NCBI GenBank assembly: GCA_023634235.1
Contig: JAMKCF010000001.1
Location: 1,788,001 to 1,852,000 of the forward strand
Direction: 5' to 3'
DNA: 64,000 bases
From: Pisaster brevispinus
Lineage: Eukaryota > Echinodermata > Asteroidea > Forcipulatida > Asteriidae
The position numbers were made by a program, and so were the translations under genes. Positions 44,701 to 49,108 of this stretch are shown in pieces (position 1 is the first letter of the stretch; the number at the start of each line of letters is the position of its first letter). The notes under the pieces are model-generated. The model saw only the letters and a list, made by a program, of their open reading frames with translations, ran no database searches and was not told the DNA's origin.

Positions 44701-47354
44701 AACCAATGATGTACCATCCCTTTATTATATGTTTCTTGATAACTAGAGGATTGGAATGAATGTACTCTTCCAATAACCAATGATCGAGGTATCATCCCTT
44801 TGTAATAATGTTTCTTGATAACTAGAGGATTGGAATGAGTGTACTCTTTCAATAACCAATGATGTACCATCCCTTTATGATATGTTTCTTGATAACTAGA
44901 GGATTGGAATGAATGTACTCTTCCACTAACCAATGATGTACCATCCCTTTATGTTATATTTCTTGATAACTAGAGGATTGGAATGAATGTACTCTTCCAA
45001 TAACCAATGATGTACCATCCCTTTATGTTATATTTCTTGATAACTAGAGGATTGGAATGAATGTACTCTTCCAATAACCAATGATCGATGTATCATCCCT
45101 TTATAATATGTTTCTTGATAACGAGAGGATTGGAATGAATGTACTCTTTCAATAACCAATGATGTACCATCCCCTTATGATATGATTCTTGATAACAAGA
45201 GGATTGGAATGAATGTACTCTTTCAATAACCAATGATGTACAATCCCTCTATGATGTGTTTCTTGATAACTAGAGGATTGGAAAGAATGTACTCTTCCAA
45301 TAACCAATGATGTACCATCCCTGTATGATTTGTTTCTTGATAACTAGAGGATTGGAATTAATATACTCTTCCAATAACCAACTATGTAACATGCCTTTAA
45401 AAGAGCCAACATTGTAGCTTTGCAGAAAGCTTGACTGAACAGTGACAGATTGAATTGTACCTAAGGCAGGGATGAAATATAAATGAGGTTCTGTGACAGC
45501 TGCAGTGGAGCGGGTGACTCGCAACACCATCCCACGGCCATTGCGTTCACTGACATTAATTCTTGTATTTTTGCACATTTACAAATAAAATTTACATGAC
45601 TAAATTTTGACAGGATTTGTAGGTCTTAAAAACAAAGTTGGATAAATCCAGGTTCAATTTAAAGGTAATACATAGGATTAAATATAACTGTTTAATTTTA
45701 GTCTGAAAGCTTACTGGATATGAAGTTTATACTAGAAACGTTTTGTTTCTTTGATTTTTTTTTCTTCTGAAGATGAAAACATACTTGAGAAAACGGTATA
45801 TGACCCCCCCAAAAAAAAGCAAAAAAAAAAAAGCTAAATAATTAAATTAATAACAATAAATATATAGGGCCTATATACAATATTAATAATAACATATTGG
45901 GGGAAAAAAAACAATTTTAAGATTTCCCAAAACGGTTGTGGTAATTATGACCCGTTTAGAGTTTCTTTCTCTGATTTTAGATCTGAACCCGAAAGGAACC
46001 ACTTGTATCCGGAAACTTCCTGGTCAAATCTGGTCCATGATGTAACGCAGAGATTTGGCACTGTGATTATTAAGATATATTTTTTAAACTTCTATTGTTG
46101 ACCATAATTTCTACAATGATTAATAACTATAAAAAGTATACGTACTGGTGTGCCTTGTCATTTTTGCAGCCTATTTTACTATCATCAGGCAATCTCATTG
46201 AAAGGGAATTTGCCTCTCAGTGTAAACCGTTGTATAATTTGACGAATGCAAATAGTTTTACAATCGATTAAACTTAAACGGCGTTCTCTTTTAGCCATGC
46301 GAAGTCGCCGTTCATTTTAGCACAGCAACCGCAACTATAGGGATTGCTACGGTGACTTGCTGTGAGATTGGCTGCTATTCGGGTGGACTGTTAAATTGAG
46401 TTGGTATCAATAATCGCATAACGCCAAAGAACAATTGCTTACAAGTTACTGAAATTAAATGAATGTTTTGAGGGGCTTTCAATTTTGCGTGAAATATAAT
46501 AATATGATGTTTGAAAATCGCTTATTTGCCCAAAGTTACCGTGAAACCCATAAAACTTATAATTTATATATACTGTATATATCTCAACATTTTTCACAGG
46601 ATACAAGAATATCAGCTCAAATGGGCGAGAACAACGAGCTCAACATGCATTCCAAATGGGGGAAAACATTAACAAAGACTTCGAGAAAATAAGTTTTCAA
46701 TTGATTTTGTCATCATTCTCATTAGTATTATCTTTTTCTTTAGTTTTAAAGAATTTGTTCTCGGAACAAAATGATGATGCTGTTTTCGAAAGCGAAAAAC
46801 GTAACAAAAACGTTTGCATGTGCAATGGATAATGCACGAAATACATATGACTTGCAATGTTAAGTGTTTGGACCATTTTAGTGTTTAATAATTTACCAAT
46901 AATTTGTGCATTACCTTAAATGAAAGCTTACAGCATTCTTGAGTTCATTTAATTAGTAGTAATGTATAATATGACTTGAAATTTTAAGGTCAAGTCAGTC
47001 AAAAGTTTAACCGAGTAATTTGAAAAATTGTACATTTCATCTAACATACAAAACCTGTATCAAGAAGCAAAATCTATCGCTAAAGTATTTGCTAGTAGAA
47101 ACTATCGCTAAAGTATTTGCTAAACAAAAACATGCAGAGAGGCATTCTCATATGTGACGAGGTAGATAGCATGTACTATGTTTTTGGCTAGCAATAAATA
47201 CGAAGGTTTAAACACTTGTAGTGCCTTAAAGCTTGATGCAGTTTGACCATTTCCACTTACCATTTGACGCAGAATTTGCAATCAGCAACCCGAGCAGATA
47301 GGATACTGCGATGCCTCTATGCGTGAACAAGCGAGATCGCCCTCCCTCTGCCAT
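1716..47354 (-). CDS. CUB-LDLa-LDLa-LRR receptor gene, N-terminal 12 exons (partial; type C LGR / GRL101-like)
   Basis: Multi-exon gene read on the minus strand, from the start codon at 47354 to an LRR exon at 1716; the 3' part lies beyond the left edge. Joining 12 exons (94, 369, 132, 114, 142, 72, 72, 69, 72, 72, 72, 72 nt) keeps frame at every junction and gives 450 complete codons. Domains: signal peptide about 1-30, CUB 35-153, LDLa 162-198, LDLa 202-236, LRRNT 241-264, LRRs from about 277. Known family: LDLa + LRRNT + LRR ectodomains precede a rhodopsin-like 7TM in relaxin-type (RXFP) and GRL101-like receptors, which bind peptide hormones at the cell surface. Inference: this is a GRL101/RXFP-like GPCR. 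With no 7TM visible, a secreted or single-pass CUB/LDLa/LRR protein remains possible. Introns run 487 bp to 27.25 kb; the first is by far the longest. Confidence 0.88.
2005..2905. repeat. A/C-skewed degenerate tandem region interrupted by a MITE
   Basis: Plus strand is almost purely A and C with few G or T. The phrase CCAACACCCAGACAA recurs at about 2286, 2511 and 2754, suggesting a unit of roughly 230 bp (about 96 bp of the last interval's DNA is shared with the inserted element). Short ORFs read from the minus strand here are Val/Cys/Leu/Phe-rich by-products of composition. Element 2596-2729 interrupts the tract. Confidence 0.7.
2596..2729. mobile_element. MITE-like element with CATTGTGGG ends and TA flanks
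   Basis: Begins CATTGTGGGCTTTCC and ends CCCCACAATG, flanked on both sides by TA. An inner GCCCCACAATG copy is also present. A related end occurs at about 18982-19000. Short length, terminal inverted repeats and TA flanks fit a Tc1/mariner-like non-autonomous element. Confidence 0.6.
3377..3545. mobile_element. Head-to-head pair of tRNA-derived SINE copies
   Basis: Minus-strand copy 3473-3377 has A-box-like TTGGTAGAGCG and B box GGTTCAAGTCC, followed by the family tail (TTATCTTTGTTCAACCCC). A second, partial plus-strand copy (about 3485-3545) has GTCGCAGGTTTAAGTTCC and TTTGTCTTTGTTCAACC. The same tail occurs in the copies at 27.9 and 55.2 kb, so these are one SINE family rather than tRNA genes. 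Confidence 0.75.
3546..5348. other. Intron sequence, no further element recognised
   Basis: AT-rich intron between LRR exons 11 and 12. It contains a C-run followed by an A-run (3976-3996). No additional LRR exon was found on the minus strand. Confidence 0.5.
5349..5420 (-). CDS. Exon 11: leucine-rich repeat 6
   Basis: 72-nt phase 2-2 exon; acceptor CTTCTTTCAG, donor GTGAGT. It encodes DLINNQISSIEPGAFEGLAS then LRAL. Canonical LRR. The following intron (5348-1788) is 3.6 kb. Confidence 0.95.
5856..6037. mobile_element. Inverted-repeat MITE (CCATCTTTACGGGCAA family)
   Basis: Left end GGCCATCTTTACGGGCAATT is mirrored by TTTGCCCGTAAAGATGGCGC at the right. A related half copy lies at 26899-27010 and a shorter piece at 15192-15290. 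It sits 53 bp downstream of LRR exon 10 in the gene's direction. Confidence 0.75.
6090..6161 (-). CDS. Exon 10: leucine-rich repeat 5
   Basis: 72-nt phase 2-2 exon; acceptor ACACAG, donor GTAAGT. It encodes RLGRNQITSLKANTFRHLSS then LISL. It has no start codon and is too short for ordinary ORF calling; splice sites, length, phase and repeat pattern all agree with its neighbours. Confidence 0.93.
6405..6480 (+). repeat. TGATTGAT simple repeat
   Basis: Degenerate (TGATTGAT)n following GCGCTATACATTGAGTGGTGC, the typical 3' tail of an invertebrate SINE or LINE. Confidence 0.7.
7214..7285 (-). CDS. Exon 9: leucine-rich repeat 4
   Basis: 72-nt phase 2-2 exon; acceptor AATCAACAG, donor GTGAGT. It encodes RLDGNKLVNLREGMFQGLDR then LVYL. 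Full LRR consensus with Asn, Leu and G-M-F in the expected places. Confidence 0.95.
7561..7703. mobile_element. Palindromic MITE (TAGAC..GCAAGTCTCGCGCGTATTCGAACA family)
   Basis: Arms TAGACCGTGCAAGTCTCGCG and the mirrored CGCGAGACTTGCACAGTCTA are nearly perfect over about 32 bp. A second copy is at 26480-26622. The ends carry TA dinucleotides, as expected for TA-targeting elements. Confidence 0.85.
8420..8488 (-). CDS. Exon 8: leucine-rich repeat 3 (short)
   Basis: 69 nt, one codon shorter than the other LRR exons, phase 2-2; acceptor CCTCACAG, donor GTAAGT. It encodes RLNVNNLVAIDDGAFETSAS then RLV. The repeat core and GAF are intact. The shortening falls in the convex part after GAF, where a Leu-containing segment is replaced by ETSAS. 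Confidence 0.9.
8601..8728. mobile_element. Palindromic MITE (GGCCGTGTCCGAAACGGC family), copy 1
   Basis: GGCCGTGTCCGAAACGGCGA at the left, with GTAGCCGAAGTCGCCGTTTC at the right as the inverted arm. Middle contains GTCTGCC..CACTGGCAGACGCGC. It is closely similar to the copy at 63826-63955. Confidence 0.85.
8735..8882. mobile_element. Adjacent inverted-repeat element with GGCTAC repeats
   Basis: Left arm has GGCTACAGCTATGGCTACGG, right arm GTAGCCGTAGCCGTAGCCG. It begins only a few bases after the 8601-8728 MITE. A related (GGCTAC)n tract is at 43294-43324. Confidence 0.6.
9608..9679 (-). CDS. Exon 7: leucine-rich repeat 2
   Basis: 72-nt phase 2-2 exon, acceptor TTCTCTTGCAG, donor GTAAGT. 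It encodes DMERNQLTRLRAGTFNGLEY and then LQV plus a split Leu. This is a textbook LRR of the LGR/Slit type (xxNxLxxLxxGxFxGLxxLxxL). Confidence 0.95.
10915..11180. repeat. Dispersed repeat, copy 1 (ATCTTGGATG..ATAAATATTGG)
   Basis: Shares the ordered blocks GGCATGTGAA, TATCTTGGATG, ATAAATATTGG, GCGTTGGGAT and AGA(T)ATAATTGCCATT with 42090-42330. Probably a fragment of a transposable element. The next 350 bp (11180-11540) are GC-richer, with short open frames on both strands, but match no family I recognise. Confidence 0.6.
12235..12458. repeat. 32-bp minisatellite, 7 copies
   Basis: Seven head-to-tail units of exactly 32 bp, consensus AATGAAAATTGAACTGTAAG + TGGTGAACAAGT. Divergence between units is about 10-25%. 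Short minus-strand ORFs over it are by-products. Confidence 0.92.
13021..13092 (-). CDS. Exon 6: leucine-rich repeat 1
   Basis: 72-nt exon, phase 2-2, acceptor TGTTACAG and donor GTAAGT. It encodes TMRRGSITDLSAGIF followed by ENMPFLVR. The LRR register (hydrophobics at I-M, I-x-x-L, G-I-F, L) is clear, but the consensus Asn of the LRR core is Gly, as often happens in the repeat next to the cap. AT of exon 5 plus T of this exon gives Ile284. Confidence 0.87.
13125..13160. repeat. AATCAATC simple repeat
   Basis: Degenerate (AATCAATC)n heading an inverted SINE/LINE-like tail that continues to about 13340. It lies just upstream (in gene direction) of LRR exon 6. Confidence 0.6.
13935..14050. mobile_element. 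CCCGG/GGGTCAGTGTGACCC-type repeat fragment
   Basis: Starts CACTATAAAAAAAACTCCC and contains CCCAACCCATTTCTTGGTCA and GTGTGACCCGGAG. Related, longer copies with ACTCTAAAAACTC..GGTTTTACGAGTG ends lie at 31690-31920, 41620-41768 and 43405-43645. Confidence 0.6.
14055..14378 (+). mobile_element. tRNA-derived SINE (Leu/Ser-like head), full length
   Basis: A-box-like GTGGCCGAGCGGTCTAG and B box GGGTTCGAATCCC are followed by CTTGAGCAAGGCACTTAACC and a tRNA-unrelated body ending near CTCACCTTGAAGTGG. A copy split by another element is at 63768-64000. The 182-codon ORF starting at 14377 is an artefact of this flank and the triplet array. Confidence 0.85.
14579..14803. repeat. Perfect ~60-bp inverted repeat enclosing a GTC/CGC triplet array
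   Basis: Arms 14579-14638 and 14744-14803 are exact reverse complements as far as I can check by eye (58 bp checked base by base, plus two flanking bases). The 105-bp loop is (GTT)(GTC)n(GCC)n triplets ending GCCGCCACCGCCG. It lies in the intron between the LRRNT exon and LRR 1, about 165 bp from the LRRNT donor. Confidence 0.93.
14806..14893. repeat. GTTT and GTT microsatellites
   Basis: (GTTT)n from 14807 to about 14870, interrupted once by GGGG, then (GTT)n to 14893. Directly abuts the inverted repeat and ends 73 bp from the LRRNT exon. Confidence 0.9.
14967..15108 (-). CDS. Exon 5: LRR N-terminal cap (LRRNT)
   Basis: Acceptor at TTTGTTAG (AG at 15110-15109), donor GTGAGT at 14966-14961; 142 nt. 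It enters in phase 1 (G + AT = Asp) and leaves in phase 2, so it is the adapter between the phase-1 N-terminal modules and the phase-2 LRR exons. It encodes residues 237-283 plus part of 284. The cysteine pattern C241-x3-C245-x-C247-x16-C264 is a classic LRRNT, with sequons NCT (263-265) and NMS (269-271), then ESLPRLTNAI, the start of the first repeat. There is no separate linker exon between LDLa 2 and the cap. Confidence 0.9.
15303..15423. mobile_element. MITE (AGCCCGGTTCATACTT family)
   Basis: Terminal AGCCCGGTTCATACTTCCTG mirrored by GCAAGTATGAACCGGGCT, 121 bp. One end of the same family occurs in reverse at about 49985-50032 (..CTGAACCGGGCT). Confidence 0.82.
15555..15972. mobile_element. 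Two abutting GGGCCCAATTTCATAGAG-type hairpin elements
   Basis: 15555-15795 carries repeated (T)AAGCGCAGAAT/ATTCTGCGCTTA motifs and ends near AGAGCCATAAACTGCAATTT; an inverted relative is 61800-62045. 15790-15972 starts CATAAAGCTGTTAAGC and ends GGCTCTATGAAATTGGGCCC. These belong to the superfamily at 28449-28746 and 31990-32275. Confidence 0.65.
16266..16407. mobile_element. MITE (GATTTCACAAAGAGCTAAGAT family)
   Basis: Left GATTTCACAAAGAGCTAAGA, right CTTTGTGAAATCGAGCCCTG, with internal TGTCACAATACAAACCACTA. Relatives: 10563-10615 (partial), 11710-11806, 32409-32550; variants with AGGACTAGTCCT interiors at 41310-41449 and 59726-59860. Confidence 0.75.
16455..16690 (-). mobile_element. Possible SINE remnant (B-box only)
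   Basis: On the minus strand GGGTTCGGGTCCTGG resembles a B box, and the region 16625-16690 has SINE-like tail sequence (TTTCGAGCGCTTAGGGCG). No convincing A box. Confidence 0.3.
17706..17815. mobile_element. Imperfect palindromic element near LDLa 2
   Basis: AGAGTTAA..CACTTTACG and GTTACGCAGTTTCGTGAACG on the left mirror CGTTCACTTTCTCGTAACTT and TTAACTCT on the right. It lies about 200 bp downstream of the LDLa 2 exon. It creates a minus-strand peptide-like frame that I rejected as coding. Confidence 0.6.
18020..18133 (-). CDS. Exon 4: LDL-receptor class A module 2
   Basis: Acceptor GATTTAG ends at 18134 and donor GTAAGA covers 18019-18014; 114 nt, phase 1-1, residues 199-236. Cysteines C202, C208, C214, C221, C227 and C236 give the complete LDLa pattern, with CDGISDC and an acidic DAEDE in place of the usual D-x-S-D-E. 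The Ser is therefore Glu while the calcium-binding acids remain. An N-glycosylation sequon (NGT) is at 210-212. The exon is compact, with almost no linker to the modules on either side. Confidence 0.96.
18621..18752 (-). CDS. Exon 3: LDL-receptor class A module 1
   Basis: Acceptor TTTTGTAG ends at 18753 and donor GTGAGT covers 18620-18615; 132 nt, phase 1-1, residues 155-198. Six cysteines are spaced as in LDLa (C162, C170, C176, C183, C189, C198). The calcium-site signature DCPDKSDE sits at 188-195. LDLa modules are about 40-residue calcium-folded ligand-binding units; in relaxin receptors the single N-terminal LDLa is needed for signalling. This module comes directly after the CUB with a short linker (DYSVSSE). 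Confidence 0.96.
19641..20009 (-). CDS. Exon 2: CUB domain
   Basis: Acceptor TTTTCTTCAG ends at 20010 and donor GTATGT covers 19640-19635; 369 nt, phase 1 to phase 1, residues 32-154. CUB hallmarks are visible: a Cys near the start (C35), the SPNYP motif (52-56), Y-C-N-W (C65) about 30 residues later, alternating hydrophobic strands, and FWLELQQV at the end. CUB domains are extracellular beta-sandwich modules for protein or glycan binding, often calcium dependent. Odd feature: only the first cysteine pair is present. The second conserved pair is absent; the stretch where it normally starts reads YSYGMTIGN. The whole domain sits in one symmetric exon. Confidence 0.93.
22560..23140. repeat. Degenerate tandem repeat, about 110-125 bp unit
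   Basis: About five units share the ordered motifs TTTGAATATGCAG, GGTCAATCTGGCATCAAATC, GACCGAAACC, TTACAGTT, CTTAATCCAGGATA and GGTCAGA. Later units are shortened. Confidence 0.75.
23145..23245 (-). mobile_element. tRNA-like SINE head
   Basis: Minus strand shows TAGCACGATGAGGGCGAGTG (A-box-like) and TTGGATTCGAATCCTAGTC (B box GGATTCGAATCC). The body is unrecognised. Probably a SINE remnant, not a functional tRNA. Confidence 0.4.
26321..26380 (-). other. Penelope-tail-like hairpin, possible degenerate hammerhead core
   Basis: Minus strand reads CCTGACGACTAG - loop - CTACTCAAAACGTCGAGACG. The arrangement CTGACGA, stem-loop, (G)AAAAC resembles the hammerhead motif reported in Penelope-like retroelements, but the GAAA box is AAAA here and no reverse-transcriptase reading frame is visible nearby. 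Confidence 0.35.
26480..26622. mobile_element. Palindromic MITE, second copy of the 7561-7703 family
   Basis: AGACTATGCAAGTCTCGCGC at the left and CGCGAGACTTGCCTGGTCTA at the right. The right arm is better preserved than the left. Confidence 0.8.
26846..27010. mobile_element. Half copy of the CCATCTTTACGGGCAATTT MITE plus adjoining repeat
   Basis: TGCCATCTTTACGGGCAATT, CATGCGTTTTGCGTGAGAAC and GTGAACAACGC match the 5856-6037 element. The preceding GGCGCGCTGCTCATGGTAGC matches, inverted, the stretch at 9993-10015. Confidence 0.55.
27090..27240 (-). mobile_element. tRNA-derived SINE-like sequence
   Basis: Minus strand: GTTGGCTTAATGGTACGGTG (A-box region), AAAGGTTCAAACCTCC (B box GGTTCAAACC), followed by GTTGGGTTTCCGGTCTCGTC. 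Differs from the other two SINE families in the window. Confidence 0.45.
27881..27982 (+). mobile_element. tRNA-derived SINE with intact acceptor-stem pairing
   Basis: GACTAGATGGCTCAGTTGG opens a tRNA-like head with B box GGTTCAAAACC. The first seven bases GACTAGA pair perfectly with TCTAGTC at the end of the head. Then comes the family tail AATTTGTCTTTGTTCACCCC. The tail shared with 55.2 kb and 3.4 kb marks it as a SINE rather than a tRNA gene. Confidence 0.75.
28449..28746. mobile_element. Hairpin MITE (GGGCCCAATTTCATAG..CTATGAAATTGGGC)
   Basis: Ends GGCCCAATTTCATAGCGCTG and CTATGAAATTGGGCAC. Interior CTTAACGGTAAGCA, CTAACTATAGCAGAAA, CACAGGTTAGCAAGAA and GCAGCCATCTTGC is shared in order with 31990-32275. 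A diverged piece adjoins at 28284-28448. Confidence 0.85.
29206..29360. mobile_element. MITE (TAGACCTTATGCACATGACGTCA ends)
   Basis: TAGACCTTATGCACATGACG at the left, mirrored by GACGTCAATGCATAAGGTCTA at the right, 155 bp. Its TAGAC/GTCTA ends match those of the 7561-7703 family although the interior differs. Confidence 0.82.
29491..29549 (-). other. Penelope-tail-like hairpin with hammerhead-like core
   Basis: Minus strand reads TCTCATGAAGACGATCAG, loop AGCATA, CTGATCGAAACGTTGAG. CGATCAG/CTGATCG form a 7-bp stem, followed by the GAAAC box and preceded by CTCATGA (one change from CTGATGA). Such motifs are known in Penelope-like elements; catalytic competence is unproven. Confidence 0.45.
29620..30085. 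repeat. Two copies of a ~90-bp segment separated by C/G homopolymer tracts
   Basis: CCCCCTAAAATCCTC..GAGATT..GTGGGTACCACCGTGCGCCGTA at 29623-29705 recurs as CCCCCTAAAATCCTC..GAGATTTC..GTGGGTACACCACGCCCCGTA at 29985-30069. Long C runs (29919-29933, 29984-29993) and a G run (30036-30048) lie between and within them. Confidence 0.7.
30875..30960. mobile_element. Small palindromic element (ACACCATATGGTGT..GTGTTAAAAC)
   Basis: TTTAACACCATATGGTGTTA at the left, GGTGTCAC..TTTTAACACCAGA at the right. Short non-autonomous hairpin element, single copy in the window. Confidence 0.5.
31690..31920. mobile_element. ACTCTAAAAACTC..GGTTTTACGAGTG repeat with GGGTCA motifs
   Basis: Starts CACTCTAAAAACTCTCGGGT and ends CCAGGGGTTTTACGAGTGTT. 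Interior GGGTCAGTATGACCCGGA, GTGGATCAAATTGACGC and AAATGGGTCAAGCCCC. Related copies at 13935-14050, 41620-41768 and 43405-43645 contain the same ordered motifs. Confidence 0.75.
31990..32275. mobile_element. Hairpin MITE, GGGCCC..TTTCATAGAGCTGCTTAACGG family
   Basis: Well preserved: left AGGGCCCACTTTCATAGAGC, right GGCTCTATGAAATTGGGCCC, same interior motifs as 28449-28746. 286 bp. Confidence 0.88.
32409..32550. mobile_element. MITE, relative of 16266-16407
   Basis: CCACAAAGCACTTAGATTCC at the left and ATCTTAACTCTTTGTGAAAT at the right, with the conserved interior TTGTATTGTGACGTCAC. Confidence 0.65.
32632..33100. mobile_element. Element with ~80-bp terminal inverted repeats (GTCCCAACTTGACAATCGT)
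   Basis: Arm 32632-32712 is mirrored by 33018-33100 with only a handful of mismatches. Each arm itself contains nested TATAGTTGGGAC/GTCCCAACTATA palindromes. The 300-bp middle shows no ORF; likely a non-autonomous DNA transposon. Confidence 0.82.
33335..33690. mobile_element. Dispersed ~300-bp repeat, copy 1
   Basis: Ordered blocks TTCAACAGTCAAAAGGA, AAAGCCAGCAGCAAGAG, TATAAATGAAACAGAATGAC, GAAACGAACC and GAAGTCA are shared with 49615-49925 in the same orientation. Probably a SINE; promoter boxes not recognised. Confidence 0.7.
34215..34590. repeat. Pyrimidine-rich (C/T) degenerate repeat
   Basis: Plus strand is nearly all C and T, with recurring TCACCCCCATCTCCTGCGTA, CCCTCCTTTACACTCCTCC and CTAACCTCTCTCTCC, giving about 95-bp units around 34370-34560. 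Confidence 0.8.
37690..38090. repeat. Tandem duplication of a ~145-bp segment, period ~240 bp
   Basis: AAATACCTTCG(C/G)TATTC(A/G)AGG, TTGTTTACGTTAAGTA and CATTTCCA(T/A)TCGAGATATA occur in the same order and spacing at 37697-37815 and 37943-38058. Confidence 0.8.
38507..38530 (+). repeat. (CA)n microsatellite
   Basis: About eleven CA dinucleotides in a row within intron 1. Confidence 0.95.
39115..39410. repeat. Degenerate ~18-20-bp tandem repeat (TACTGGTACCCGTATTCA)
   Basis: Repeated GGTACC-centred units, e.g. GGTACCCGTGTTCATACT, GGTATCCGTGTTCATTACT, GGTACCCGTATTCATACA, GGTACCCATACTCATTATACT. At least nine recognisable units with a break at 39265-39290. Overlapping plus-strand ORFs are by-products. 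Confidence 0.8.
41310..41449. mobile_element. Hairpin MITE with AGGACTAGTCCT core
   Basis: GGGTCGATTTCACAAAACCC at the left, CTTTGTGAAATCGACCCCTG at the right; interior CTTAGGACTAGTCCTAGG and ATAGGACTAGTCCTTAG. Similar element at 59726-59860. Confidence 0.85.
41620..41768. mobile_element. GGGTCA-motif repeat, further copy
   Basis: AAGTGGGTCAAACTGACGCA, GAAATGGGTTAGGCCCCC and GGGAGTTTTAAGAGTGA follow the order seen in 31690-31920. Confidence 0.6.
42090..42330. repeat. Dispersed repeat, copy 2 (see 10915-11180)
   Basis: GGCATGTGAAAACATTG, ATATCTTGGATGATATGG, ATAAATATTGGTACC, GCGTTGGGATAAA and AGATATAATTGCCATTG match copy 1 in order. Confidence 0.6.
43290..43645. repeat. (GGCTAC)n tract and GGGTCA-motif repeat
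   Basis: (CGGCTA)n at 43294-43324 is followed by a decayed ACTTCCGGGTCAGATTTGAC..GGGTCAGTTGTGACC element of the 31690-31920 family. Confidence 0.55.
44560..45400. repeat. 74-bp minisatellite, 11 copies
   Basis: Eleven head-to-tail units, 74 bp (some 73-78), sharing TTTCTTGATAACTAGAGG, ATTGGAATGAATGTACTCTT and CAATAACCAATGATGTACCA. Most units differ by only a few percent, so the array is recent. Minus-strand ORFs across it come from the repeat. Confidence 0.95.
47261..47354 (-). CDS. Exon 1: start codon and signal peptide
   Basis: ATG at 47354-47352 in a strong context (G at -3 and G at +4). It encodes 31 residues: a basic start (MAEGGRSRLFTHRG), a hydrophobic core (IAVSYLLGLLIA) and small residues before a likely cleavage site (NSAS). 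The exon ends in phase 1 (AAT G|GTAAGT; donor 47260-47255). Its lone G joins CA of the CUB exon to make Ala. A secretory signal is what an extracellular CUB/LDLa/LRR protein needs, and the phase match to an exon 27 kb away supports the join. A CCCACAG acceptor-like string lies just upstream (about 47383-47377), so a non-coding 5' exon is possible. No transcript evidence is available here. Confidence 0.75.
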
Positions 47355-49108
47355 GACTGCGTCCTTACACTGATCGCACTGTGGGTAGATAGAGTATTAT
47401 GAACGTACCATTATCAAGTCCAAAGGGTGTGCTTTCTCTTTTCAAATCACTGATTTAAGCCCGGGCTCGTTGGGTCATTCCATTGTATGTACCACCGGTT
47501 ATTAAATGGCTGACGTCACTGAGTAAAGATGCGCCGTTTGGAAAACGGTCACTTTATCAAATTGAAAACCAGTAGTCATAATTTCTGAACAGTCCACAGA
47601 ATGTTAGAAGAACATTTATTTTAAAAAATTAAACATGACATTATATAAATGCTATACAAATAGTGGATGCATGTGAATGCGTTAACGACGATTATAGTCA
47701 CGGGGTGAAATTTGGACTAATCCATTTCATGAGGCGAAGCGAAATGGAAAAGTCAGATTTCATGTCGTGATTTTATTATATGACAATGCACGAACGAAAT
47801 TCAATCAATTTTTTTTTTAATAACTCACATGTAGATCATGGTCAATTGAAGAAATATAATCACAATAAACATAAAATTTGCACAGAAACTCGTCTACCTC
47901 ACATTCTGAATTTTTTTTTAAAAACTCTTCTACACAACATGAACGACATCATGTAGACGCCAACCGTGTGTGCATTGACACGACCTTGTTTCGTGAGATG
48001 ACAATACCTTGTTTCGTGAGAATGAACGGGCGGGAACAATTATTTTGGAAACAAGGCTGCGAAGTGTCTAAAGTGTCCTATATTTGTCAATATAGGACTC
48101 ATTGTATTTAATTTTTGGAGCGTCACGCATTGTGACAGTAAAACCGTGGCAAAATAAAGTATGACGCGTGACGCGTTTTCAACCAATCAAATGAAAAGTA
48201 TTTAGGTGCGCGGCATATAAACTTCAAAAGTTTACCTTTTTAAAGAGCGACAGGTCATTCGTAAACACAACCCACTTCATTCGTGTTTTTATGACAGGGT
48301 TGCGAATGAAATAGTCAAATCCCAGACGTGCGTGATTAATAATATTGACAGAGGCTTGCCCACGTTCATCCATGAAAGGTAACTATTTAAAAATGTTAAT
48401 GACAAGTATAGTGGTCTGTACGATTGAAAGATTTAAAGTGTTTTAATTTGGTCGTGACTGTAGTGTATAAAACGTATTGCTCTGGGGCATGCATTACATG
48501 GTTGTAGAGAGGATGATGTATTGTCAGAAGGTATACCGTTAATCGTGAACGGACATCGATAGCATCAAATAGTGTTCATTTCCCTCCAAGAGTCATTTGA
48601 AAGCACGTCCTCGGGGCAAATCGGGGTCTTTTGGATGTTTTTAAGAAAAACAACTGAAGGCTGGTAACCTTGCCCGTATGCAATTAAGAAATGTTTAGAA
48701 AATAAGATGCGTCCTGCAGAAGCACGTCCCAACGGGCAGGCATTGTGATGATTTTAAAAGCGAGACCATAATTTCCTAGCCATTTTGACCTACACAAATA
48801 TTTTCACAAATATGTTTCATTACGATATGGGGTAGACACTCCCTGTGTTGAAAAGTGGGGTTGCTTTTTAAAATTACGTAGGCCTATACATTACCAAATT
48901 GAGATAAACTCGTAGTGAACTTGACATGAAATTGAAAAATTTAAATTAAGGATGCCTGATGTAATTCTAAAGATTGAGCTGACCGAGCTCTCTGACTTTG
49001 ATTGATTCGACTCTACTTAGTTATTAGGTCATTACGCCTTGTGATCAGCAAGGGCAGATCCGTGTGTTGTGCATCTCCATACAAAGAGATGCATTCACTT
49101 TTACCACA

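Larger units (their letters stand above)
20010..47260. other. Intron 1 (27.25 kb), repeat-rich, no exon recognised
   Basis: Spans from the signal-peptide donor to the CUB acceptor. I searched both strands for cysteine-rich modules (LDLa, EGF, CUB) that could be skipped exons and saw none. Identified contents are listed separately. Sub-stretches 23650-26260, 34600-37690, 39720-41300, 42340-43280 and 45420-47250 hold only AT-rich unique-looking sequence, small SINE-tail fragments (e.g. GCGCC/ACTCATGGCGC at 21240-21340 and 30590-30720) and chance ORFs. Confidence 0.65.

Noticed and set aside
44560..45400. CRISPR array
   Set aside because: Head-to-tail repeats without unique spacers, in a eukaryotic genome.
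44595..45578. Minus-strand ORFs with repeated HSFQSSSYQET-like motifs
   Set aside because: Translation of the 74-bp array, whose unit is not a multiple of three.
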